DNA from: CAVPHV01 sp963704825
Lineage (GTDB): Bacteria; Actinomycetota; Acidimicrobiia; Spongiisociales; UBA5794
Direction of reading: 5' to 3'
Assembly: GCA_963704825.1 (NCBI GenBank)
Contig: CAVPHV010000019.1
Span: 1 to 31,429 of the forward strand
Length of the DNA stretch: 31,429 bases
Shown here piece after piece: positions 8,168 through 15,121 of the stretch. Below the pieces are notes generated by a model that ran no database searches, was not told the DNA's origin, and saw nothing but the letters and a program-made list of their open reading frames with translations. Both the position numbers and the translations under genes were made by a program. How positions within the stretch are numbered: the first letter of the stretch is position 1; each line of letters opens with the position of its first letter.

Positions 8168-9181
8168 ATGGAACCAACGAAGCATCGACGTGTGGTCGTG
8201 ACCCAGCGTGGCGGCCCGGAAGTGTTGCGGGTCGTGGAGGAGCCGCTACCCGAACCGGCACCCGGCGAAGTGCGGGTGAAGGCGCTCGCCGCCGGGATTT
8301 CTGGTCTCGACCTCATGGTGCGGCGATCTCGGTTCGCCGGTTTTCCGAAGGTGCCGTTCACTCCAGGCGTTGACGTCGTTGGTATCGTGGACAAGATTGG
8401 CGAGGGCGTTGCGACGGTCGATGACGGGCAAATGGTTGCGGCCCTGCTCGGAACGCAGGGCGGCTACGCCGAGTATGTGTGCGTCCCTGCCGACATGGCG
8501 GTGCCCGTCCCGTCGAACCTGAATCCCGCCGAAGCCGTTTGCGTGGTGGCGAACTACCTGACCGCCTACACGATGATGCATCGAGAAGCCGACGTGAAGA
8601 GCGGCGAGCGGATTCTCGTCCAGGGTGCAGCCGGAGGCGTAGGGACGGCGCTGCTCCAACTCGGCGGCCTGTCCGACTTGGAGATGTACGGCACGGCGTC
8701 GGCGTACAACCACGAGTTGGTGGCTGCGCTGGGAGCAACGCCGATTGACTACCGGTCCGAGGACTTCGTCGAGCGGATCCGCAGCCTCACGGGAGATGGG
8801 GTCGACGTCGTGTTCGACCCCATCGGGGGCGGGCGCCAACTGCGGCGCTCCTACAAGGTTCTGCGCAAAGGAGGACGGTTGGTGTGGTTCGGGGTGGCGG
8901 CGACCTCGAGGTCGGGCCTTCGAGTCATCCCGGCCAGCCTGGCGACGCGAACCCTGCTGGCGATGCTTCCCGACGGCAAGAAGGCTCCGATGACGCCCGA
9001 TATCGACAAACCCAACGACTGGTATCGCGCCACGCTGACGACGCTGTTCGACTACCTCGCCACAGGCAAGATCGCACCGGTGGTCGCAGCACGTATCCCG
9101 CTGGCCGAGGCCGCTCGCGCACATGTCCTGCTCGAAGCCGGAGGAACCGCTGGCAAGGTCGTGCTGATCGCCGAGGAGTAG
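8168..9181 (+). CDS. Medium-chain dehydrogenase/reductase, quinone oxidoreductase-like
   Basis: A 337-aa enzyme of the zinc-independent branch of the MDR superfamily (NADPH:quinone reductase-like). The N-terminal GroES-like domain shows EPLPEPAPGEVRVKALAAG and the block PGVDVVGIVDKIGEGV. The Rossmann domain carries the nucleotide motif AAGGVGTALLQL, and the Cys/His zinc ligands of alcohol dehydrogenases are absent. The frame is open 33 nt further upstream, but ATG 8168 (MEPTKHRR) gives the family-typical N terminus. It is expected to use NADPH to reduce quinones or activated alkenes in the cytoplasm; the substrate is not predictable. It converges on the nitronate monooxygenase gene, 62 bp away. 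Confidence 0.87.
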   Translation: MEPTKHRRVVVTQRGGPEVLRVVEEPLPEPAPGEVRVKALAAGISGLDLMVRRSRFAGFPKVPFTPGVDVVGIVDKIGEGVATVDDGQMVAALLGTQGGYAEYVCVPADMAVPVPSNLNPAEAVCVVANYLTAYTMMHREADVKSGERILVQGAAGGVGTALLQLGGLSDLEMYGTASAYNHELVAALGATPIDYRSEDFVERIRSLTGDGVDVVFDPIGGGRQLRRSYKVLRKGGRLVWFGVAATSRSGLRVIPASLATRTLLAMLPDGKKAPMTPDIDKPNDWYRATLTTLFDYLATGKIAPVVAARIPLAEAARAHVLLEAGGTAGKVVLIAEE

Positions 9182-9223
9182 CCGGCGAGACTACGCAGGC
9201 GGCTCGGTTGCTCCCCCCTGCTC

Positions 9224-9240
9224 CATCAAGTGACTTGGTG
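9224..9240. terminator. Possible bidirectional hairpin between convergent genes
   Basis: CATCAAGT and ACTTGGTG form an imperfect palindrome (one G-U pair) in the 62-bp gap between two convergent genes. The short stem and lack of a T-run make this a weak candidate. Confidence 0.3.
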
Positions 9241-9243
9241 ACG

Positions 9244-10683
9244 CTAGCCGTCGGGCAACAGGTGGCGAATGACGTCAACGGCTCGGTAGGAGTCGGCACC
9301 CGATGGAAGGAATCGTGCCACTTCGGCCACGTCGTCGCCGGACGTGATCAGCGTCCCCTCACGATCCCCTTGGCGCTGGATCTGGCCGAGCCCCACGTTG
9401 GCCATGAGGGCGTTGCAGAGACACTTCCGACCCACTGTGTCCTCGGCAGTGCCGCCCTTGCGTATGTAGTCGTCCACGGGTTCTGCGGGGCATCGCCATC
9501 CGACCTCCCCGTCGTCCTTGCGATACGCGGTGCGGAGATAACCCAGATCACAAATCCGCTTCCGGTTTCCGTACACGTCCGGTTCCGAGAGCGTTCCCTC
9601 CAGTTCCACGACCTTGAACGGAAACCCCGAGGGCGAAGCCAGAGGGTCGGTGAACACCCGCGCTTGTGCCTGTCGGCTCAGCTCCAGAACCTGCCGCTTC
9701 ACGGCGGCGTCGAACCCCGACTCCTCGCAATAGGCAAAGGCGGTACCGACTTGCACACCGGCTGCACCCAATTCTCTGGCCTCGCTGACCCGATCCGGAT
9801 CTGCATAGCCTCCGGCCAGCCAAAACGGCAGGCCAAGCTCTCGAATCACGCCGAGGTCCGGCGCGTCGCGGTCACCGTAGATGGGCTCGCCCGCATCATT
9901 CAGCTGCAGTTTCCCCCGTGGGGGTGCGTTGTGGCCTCCTGCGGTCGGGGCCTCAACGATGAACCCGTCGACCGGAGTGTCGATCTTACGGGCCAGCATG
10001 ACAGCCAGCACGTGCGACGACACGATGGCAAGAAACGCCGGTCGCTTCACCGCGGAGACGTCGCCATTCATCACTACGGCAGGGTCGAATCGAGTGTGGA
10101 ACTCTTCATCACGTCCTGATTCCTTCACGTCGAGCCTGAGCTCGGCTGGAAGCCCCTGGGCCAGCCTGTCGAGTGCTGCCGGGATGGCCCTCGGGATGCC
10201 TGCCCCCATCAGCACGTAGTCGACACCGGCCAGCATCGCCCCGTACAGCGACGGCAGGGTGGGGGCCTGCAGCTTTTCGAGGTAGTTGATGCCTACCGGC
10301 CCGGAATGACCCTCCTTGGCGAGAAACACCTCCACGAAGTTGGAGGTAACAAGGAGATCCTGGAGGTTCCTGGACGGCTTGTCGCGATTCATCGGGGTCT
10401 GCTTGAACCTCTGATCCGCGCTCTTGCCGCCTGCTACGAAATAGCGGGCAAGGATCCGCTCGGCAGTCTCGCCAACCGGGAACGCGGCGAGAGCCCGCCT
10501 GACGTCTCCCCCGGCGTCTCCGAGTTGCAGGCGGCGAGCCATGACGGTGTCCAGCGCGGTACCAGAGACAACCCCGAGTTGGCCCGTTTCAGACACGGCC
10601 CGAGCCAATCGCCAGTCCGAAACGGCCACCCCCATTCCACCTTGGATCAAGACCGGCAGTTCATTTTGCATGGCGTGCATCAT
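9244..10683 (-). CDS. Nitronate monooxygenase / 2-nitropropane dioxygenase-like FMN enzyme
   Basis: A 479-aa TIM-barrel flavoenzyme of the nitronate monooxygenase superfamily, which also includes PfaD-type enoyl reductases. The N-terminal motif QGGMGVAVS, the block APTAGGHNAPPRG and the FMN phosphate-binding GVQVGTAFAYCEESG are clear. A C-terminal extension with WRCPAEPVDDY and GRKCLCN (three Cys) makes it about 120 aa longer than the classical enzymes. ATG 10683 is chosen because GGAGGG (10692-10697) lies 8 nt upstream; a longer open frame to 10812 adds an unconserved Arg/Pro-rich tail. It probably oxidises nitronates such as propionate-3-nitronate, or acts as a PfaD-like reductase; the sequence alone does not decide. 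Confidence 0.85.
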   Translation of the reverse strand: MMHAMQNELPVLIQGGMGVAVSDWRLARAVSETGQLGVVSGTALDTVMARRLQLGDAGGDVRRALAAFPVGETAERILARYFVAGGKSADQRFKQTPMNRDKPSRNLQDLLVTSNFVEVFLAKEGHSGPVGINYLEKLQAPTLPSLYGAMLAGVDYVLMGAGIPRAIPAALDRLAQGLPAELRLDVKESGRDEEFHTRFDPAVVMNGDVSAVKRPAFLAIVSSHVLAVMLARKIDTPVDGFIVEAPTAGGHNAPPRGKLQLNDAGEPIYGDRDAPDLGVIRELGLPFWLAGGYADPDRVSEARELGAAGVQVGTAFAYCEESGFDAAVKRQVLELSRQAQARVFTDPLASPSGFPFKVVELEGTLSEPDVYGNRKRICDLGYLRTAYRKDDGEVGWRCPAEPVDDYIRKGGTAEDTVGRKCLCNALMANVGLGQIQRQGDREGTLITSGDDVAEVARFLPSGADSYRAVDVIRHLLPDG

Positions 10684-11266
10684 AGAATCTGCCCTCCACA
10701 AGCTACGGGGGATCTTCCCCGCGCTCGGCAAGCTGCGTGCAGACGTGCCCCCGAACACCGGCACCCGGAGGAGCGAGGAAACAAGGGCAAACCGCCCACC
10801 GAACGCTCGCAATCGACAGGCGGGACATCAACAAGAGGTGCTCCCGGCGGGTACCCAGAGCATCTCTTCGATCAGTGGCACGACGTCAGTTGATTCGGAA
10901 TGTCCCCGGAGCAAAAGAGGGAGCACCAAAGGGGTACCACGCAATCATGACGCTCATGTGCCACCCGAAACCACGAAGCAGGTCGCGCGAGGTTCCGCAG
11001 AAACGACCCGCCCCTTTCTCTCGCTGAAGGCGGAAGGGGTGGCACACGCCACCGGGACGGCGGACCGAGACCCGACCGGGCCGCTGCTATCGGCTCAACC
11101 GGACACTCACCGCCGACCTGGGCGCGCAACACCACCCAATCATCGCAAGACGACCACACCCAGCCGGACCTGGGCGGGGGTGACGTGTCTTTGCGTCCTT
11201 TGGCACTTATCGGGGGTTGCGGACATGTAGATAGTGAGAAGGCCCCGCCGCCTTTTTGGAGGGCTT
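10684..11266. other. 583-bp non-coding region upstream of two divergent genes
   Basis: It lies between the 5' ends of the nitronate monooxygenase (minus) and the sigma factor (plus), so it must hold both promoters. Longer frames here have shadow-like composition and no ribosome sites. A weak stem-loop is formed by CCCCTT near 11012 and AAGGGG near 11034. I could not identify a convincing ECF-type autoregulatory promoter before the sigma gene. Confidence 0.5.
11258..11263 (+). promoter_or_regulatory. Ribosome binding site that decides the sigma-factor start
   Basis: GGAGGG lies just before GTG 11267; counting from GGAG the spacing is 5 nt. The alternative in-frame GTG at 11234 has no such site, so the later start is preferred. 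Confidence 0.6.
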
Positions 11267-11806
11267 GTGGAGACCGATCGCCGGAGATTCGAGCGGGTGT
11301 ATGACGACTGCTATGACGCGATTCTTCGGTACTGCCTTCGACGGACGAGCCGGGAGGATGCGTTGGATGCGGCGGCGGAGACGTTTCTGGTGGCGTGGCG
11401 ACGGCGGGTTGATGTGCCTGTGGGCCGTGAGTTGCCGTGGCTGTATGGCGTCGCGCGTCGGGTCTTGGCGAACCAGCGGCGCGGTCGCGCTCGCCAGGCG
11501 GCGGCACTCGCGAACCTTCAGCCTGTAGCGGAACCGGATGACGGGCCGGCGACGCTGGTCGTTCAGCACCACGAGACCGCTGATCTGATCAGTGCGTTGG
11601 GGCGGTTGTCTGTGAAGGATCGGGAGGTGGTGCGTCTCGCTGGGTGGGAGGAACTCGATCGCGATGATCTGGCTCTCGCTGTGGGGTGTACGCCGAATGC
11701 TGCGACGAAGCGCCTGAACCGGGCGCTCGATCGTCTCGGGCGCGAGCTCGGGGTAATTGAACGCCGGCATGTTCGGTTCTTCCGCAGAAGGAAGGTGGCG
11801 TCATGA
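11267..11806 (+). CDS. ECF-type sigma-70 family RNA polymerase sigma factor
   Basis: A 179-aa protein with the two-domain layout of extracytoplasmic-function sigma factors. Region 2 spans FERVYDDCYDAILRYCLRR to the DAAAETFLVAWRR block, with the -10 recognition helix. After an Arg-rich linker, region 4 covers ALGRLSVKDREVVRLAGW to the helix-turn-helix VGCTPNAATKRLNRAL, which binds the -35 element. The tail ends in an unusual basic run (RRHVRFFRRRKVAS). An upstream GTG at 11234 would add 11 residues. The stop overlaps the ATG of the membrane protein (ATGA at 11803-11806), the usual arrangement of an ECF sigma with its anti-sigma regulator. Confidence 0.88.
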   Translation: METDRRRFERVYDDCYDAILRYCLRRTSREDALDAAAETFLVAWRRRVDVPVGRELPWLYGVARRVLANQRRGRARQAAALANLQPVAEPDDGPATLVVQHHETADLISALGRLSVKDREVVRLAGWEELDRDDLALAVGCTPNAATKRLNRALDRLGRELGVIERRHVRFFRRRKVAS

Positions 11807-13908
11807 GTGAACGCGACAAACTCCTGCATCAGATCACAAAGGCCAATCCCGTTCCGAACGACGCCGGGTTGCCGGGCGACGTTGTCGATAGCCGCCCACC
11901 ACTCGGCTTGCTCATCAACGAGGGAGGCACGCCAAGACCCGGAGCCGGGCCACAACGACCCGGACGCGCTGGGCGCCGGTGGCGTGGCCCGTTGATCGCC
12001 GCTGGGACTGCTGCCGGGATCCTCGTGCTCGTCTCGGCGTCGACGTTCTTCCTCGGTGGCGATACCAGTGACGTGATTGTCGAGCCAGCGCCAACGACGA
12101 CCATCTCAGCGATCGGTAACGACACCGACGTCGCGGCAGCAACCGTCGACGCGGGGTGGTCGCTCGAGGGCACAGTCGAAGGCTGGTTGACCGAGCCGGT
12201 CCTGGTCGACGGCAGGTACTTCGCCATGCGCAAGGATCTCGGGGAGGGCGTTGTCGAAGGGACGATTCTGGGTGTGGGCGACCTCTGGACATCACCGGAC
12301 GGCGCGACCTGGGTTCCTGCCAAGGCCGGTGTTCAGAAGCCCGCCGCTCCAGCCGACGGCCCGACTACCGGGGCCAGGGTTGAGTTGAGGCGAAACCCGG
12401 TCGGCGACGAGTTCGGAATTCTGAACGGACTGTGGGCGACCACCGACGGAGAAACGTGGCGTGAGGTCGCCCTCCGACCCTCGAACGACAACTGGATGCC
12501 GACCGTAGCGGCGGGTGGACTCGGCTGGGTGGTCTACTCACCGCCGGTCGAAGGAACCGTCTCCGAGTTTGGGGGTGGTGCCTACCTAGGTCCTCGGGCC
12601 GGTAACCTCGGACTGTGGTACACGCCGGACACAGAAGCCTGGGTCGAGGTGACCGATCTCGGGCCCCTCGTTGACGCCATCCACGAAATCGGCGAAGTCG
12701 GCGTCATCGACACCACCATGATCGTCCGGGACAACGACATCCTCGTATTCGCCTACATCGCCAAGAACTTGGGCTTCGGGGCCGTCAGCAAACCCCACAC
12801 CGAGATCTGGCGACTCGACCTATCACCGGGAGAACCCACCGCTACCACGGTTGCAATCGAAGCAGCCGCGTGGAATACGGTCCTCGCCGACACGCGGGCG
12901 CAGGTTCCGCCCGCCCCGGCAACGTGCCCACCTTCCGCCACACCGAATACTCCCGGCCCATCCGACCAGGCGCGGCCCACGCCCCACTGGGTCGGAAATC
13001 TGGCCGGGGCGTTCGATCGACACACAGGAAGGATCGTGTACGTCGACACCGCCGGTGAGACATGGACGTTTGACGTCTGCACGAACACCTGGCACCAGAT
13101 GAACCCGGGCTCCGGACCCGTTCCCGACGAGGAACTGTACGACGCGGCAGGAAAGCCGAGCGGGGTCCTGGGCCAACTCGTCTACGACATCGACTCCGAC
13201 GTCACCATCGCTCTCGGCCACGGAGGGGTCTCGGTGTACGACGCCAACACCAACACGTGGAGCGAGCGAGACGATCCGCCGGAGGACATGCTCTTCCTCG
13301 GAGCGGTGTACGACCCGATCTCGGGCCTGGTCATCACCTCCACCCCTCACGGAGGAGAAGACTGGGACCTGTGGGCGTACGACGTTGACACAGACGAATG
13401 GACGCAGCTCGGAACCGTGACCGTCGACCGAGACACTCCGTGCTGCACCCAGATCGATCTCCTCGGCTACTCCACAACCACCGACTCGCTGATCCTGACC
13501 ACCTATAGCGGCTTGGATCCGACGACCATCCTCATCAACCCGCGTACCGGCGACACGAACCTCGTCCCAACCGGCGCACTCACCGGCACTGTCGACCTAG
13601 CTTGGCCGGGCAAGGTCTACGGTCCCGGCGCCGACACGGTCTATGTTTACGGCCACATCGGCAGCGGAACCCTGGCCGTGGCCAGATTCGACAGCGCGAC
13701 ATCCGCGTGGGCAATGATCGAAATCCCAGCGGAGGTGCCGAACTGGTACGACGCGTTCGGTGCTGTCGTTGACGATCCAATCAACCACCGCCTCCTTCTC
13801 ATCAACGGCGTCCACGGAGACTGGCGGACGGATGCAACCGATGACATCTGGGCCGTGGATCTCGCGTCCGGTCAGTGGACACAGATAGTCGAACCGTCAC
13901 CGGAATAG
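11803..13908 (+). CDS. Single-pass membrane protein with Kelch-like extracellular domain, putative anti-sigma partner
   Basis: A 701-aa protein with a 61-residue basic, Pro/Gly-rich cytoplasmic head, one helix at residues 63-84 and a long outer part. The region after the helix is Thr-rich and linker-like. From about residue 395 to the end, Kelch-type blades recur with a pattern of hydrophobic strands closed by W-x-x-(L/M/E), for example DVCTNTWHQM, DANTNTWSER, DVDTDEWTQL and DLASGQWTQI. The head lacks the HxxxCxxC zinc motif of ZAS anti-sigma factors. Translational coupling to the sigma gene suggests that the head sequesters the sigma and the propeller senses something outside; that is inference. 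An unrelated function in the cell envelope cannot be excluded. Confidence 0.8.
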   Translation: MSERDKLLHQITKANPVPNDAGLPGDVVDSRPPLGLLINEGGTPRPGAGPQRPGRAGRRWRGPLIAAGTAAGILVLVSASTFFLGGDTSDVIVEPAPTTTISAIGNDTDVAAATVDAGWSLEGTVEGWLTEPVLVDGRYFAMRKDLGEGVVEGTILGVGDLWTSPDGATWVPAKAGVQKPAAPADGPTTGARVELRRNPVGDEFGILNGLWATTDGETWREVALRPSNDNWMPTVAAGGLGWVVYSPPVEGTVSEFGGGAYLGPRAGNLGLWYTPDTEAWVEVTDLGPLVDAIHEIGEVGVIDTTMIVRDNDILVFAYIAKNLGFGAVSKPHTEIWRLDLSPGEPTATTVAIEAAAWNTVLADTRAQVPPAPATCPPSATPNTPGPSDQARPTPHWVGNLAGAFDRHTGRIVYVDTAGETWTFDVCTNTWHQMNPGSGPVPDEELYDAAGKPSGVLGQLVYDIDSDVTIALGHGGVSVYDANTNTWSERDDPPEDMLFLGAVYDPISGLVITSTPHGGEDWDLWAYDVDTDEWTQLGTVTVDRDTPCCTQIDLLGYSTTTDSLILTTYSGLDPTTILINPRTGDTNLVPTGALTGTVDLAWPGKVYGPGADTVYVYGHIGSGTLAVARFDSATSAWAMIEIPAEVPNWYDAFGAVVDDPINHRLLLINGVHGDWRTDATDDIWAVDLASGQWTQIVEPSPE

Positions 13909-13972
13909 GTACTCATCACCAGCCGCCGCATCCTGACCCGCCCATTCCGGCAAAACATGCCCCCCGACACCT
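13909..13972. other. Spacer between Kelch gene and tandem array
   Basis: These 64 bp after the stop codon hold no gene. The last bases (13961-13972) show a weak resemblance to the end of the 150-bp unit, suggesting an eroded array edge. Confidence 0.4.
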
Positions 13973-14676
13973 GACACCCAGACCGCGCGAGGCAAACAAG
14001 ACAACCCGGCCCGGGTAGCGGACGTCGAGGCCGAACAGGACTCGACGCTCGCGGCGGAGGGAGTGGGATTCGAACCTTCCCCGCGCACGACAAACGGCGT
14101 CCCAACGTGCCACCCAAGCCCCGACACCCAGACCGCGCGAGGCAAACAAGACAACCCGGCCCGGGTAGCGGACGTCGAGGCCGAACAGGACTCGACGCTC
14201 GCGGCGGAGGGAGTGGGATTCGAACCTTCCCCGCGCACGACAAACGGCGTCCCAACGTGCCACCCAAGCCCCGACACCCAGACCACGCGAGGCAAACAAG
14301 ACAACCCGGCCCGGGTAGCGGACGTCGAGGCCGAACAGGACTCGACGCTCGCGGCGGAGGGAGTGGGATTCGAACCTTCCCCGCGCACGACAAACGGCGT
14401 CCCAACGTGCCACCCAAGCCCCGACACCCAGACCGCGCGAGGCAAACAAGACAACCCGGCCCGGGTAGCGGACGTCGAGGCCGAACAGGACTCGACGCTC
14501 GCGGCGGAGGGAGTGGGATTCGAACCTTCCCCGCGCACGACAAACGGCGTCCCAACGTGCCACCCAAGCCCCGACACCCAGACCACGCGAGGCAAACAAG
14601 ACAACCCGGCCCGGGTAGCGGACGTCGAGGCCGAACAGGACTCGACGCTCGCGGCGGAGGGAGTGGGATTCGAACC
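13973..14676. repeat. 150-bp tandem repeat array carrying tRNA-Ser 3' ends
   Basis: Units begin at 13981, 14131, 14281, 14431 and 14581 with an exact 150-bp period (about 4.7 copies). The only differences I see among units are G or A at the fourth unit base: G, G, A, G, A. Each unit contains the tRNA 3' end read on the minus strand (acceptor TCCCTCC and T loop TTCGAAT, + strand motif GGAGTGGGATTCGAACC in part). About 120 bp of flank follows, including an ACCCG/CGGGT mini-hairpin with a T-rich tail that looks like a tRNA terminator. The last copy continues at 14676 into a longer tRNA-Ser remnant. Because 150 is a multiple of 3, both strands show long but meaningless open frames. Confidence 0.9.
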
Positions 14677-14716
14677 CACGGAACCCCGAAAGGGGCTCAA
14701 CAGTTTTCAAGACTGT
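14655..14716 (-). pseudogene. tRNA-Ser (UGA) remnant: anticodon arm to 3' end
   Basis: On the minus strand the anticodon arm ACAGT/CTTGAAA/ACTGT (anticodon TGA) is perfect. So are a 7-bp variable arm (GAGCCCC/GGGGTTC with one G-U pair), the T arm GTGGG/TTCGAAT/CCCAC, and the 3' acceptor strand TCCCTCC with discriminator G. The expected 5' acceptor strand GGAGGGA is missing. A possible D stem GCC/GGC (14738-14740, 14721-14723) has an abnormal 14-nt loop without GG and a 4-nt gap to the anticodon stem. The 5' third is therefore lost or replaced. Integrases that recombine in tRNA genes leave this kind of 3' fragment, so it may be an old attachment site. A functional atypical tRNA is unlikely. 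Confidence 0.7.
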
Positions 14717-14950
14717 TCGGGCCGATTCGGATAGATTGGCTACTCGCAGGGGAATCCGCCGAAAACCCTTATGGTACAACGGTTTGCGGCCTCTCATCAC
14801 CGTTCGTCGTCTCCGGGTCGTTTGTATCGTTTCTCGTTCTCCTGCGCCCCCAGCGCGCCCCGAGATACGGGCGCCTGTTCGTCGCGCTCTCGCTCGGGTG
14901 CCGGCCGCGGATCCGTACTGATGAGGTCGTCGGTCGGACAGGCTATTGCT

Positions 14951-14967
14951 CGGGGACTTCGTCCCCG
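14951..14967. terminator. Short GC hairpin
   Basis: CGGGGAC (14951-14957) and GTCCCCG (14961-14967) pair over 7 bp around a TTC loop. No T-run follows, so terminator function is doubtful. Confidence 0.3.
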
Positions 14968-15106
14968 GTCGTCGCGGCGAGTGTTCAACCCGCAGAATCA
15001 GCGGACCGTCACCGGGACTTCTGGCCCTGGTAGGGGATGGGGGGCGTCGTACCGTGCTGGAAAAGGGTGGGATGGGGGATTCTGAGACACGCCGTGGTTG
15101 GGCGTG

Positions 15107-15113
15107 GGAGGGG
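15107..15113 (+). promoter_or_regulatory. Ribosome binding site that decides the start at 15122
   Basis: GGAGGGG ends 8 nt before ATG 15122. The frame also opens with a TTG at 15098, but that lacks a site and would put eight extra residues before the signal peptide. Confidence 0.7.
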
Positions 15114-15121
15114 TGGTCTGG

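Larger units (their letters stand above)
14743..15121. other. Non-coding region before the secreted FG-GAP-like protein
   Basis: These 379 bp contain no convincing gene. They hold one short perfect hairpin (14951-14967) and, at the end, the ribosome binding site of the gene at 15122. The translation of this stretch is biased and shadow-like in all frames. A promoter for the secreted protein is expected here but none is clear. Confidence 0.45.

Noticed and set aside
10541..11230. 229-codon frame covering the gap before the sigma factor
   Set aside because: It begins antisense to the nitronate monooxygenase and encodes low-complexity Thr/Pro/Arg sequence.
13973..14676. CRISPR array
   Set aside because: The whole 150-bp unit is repeated without unique spacers, and no cas genes are present.
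13872..15033. Long open frames on both strands through the 150-bp array, with 50-residue periodic proteins
   Set aside because: The period is a multiple of three, so any stop-free unit stays open. The peptides (GFEP-type runs) are translated tRNA ends, with no ribosome site and no natural composition.
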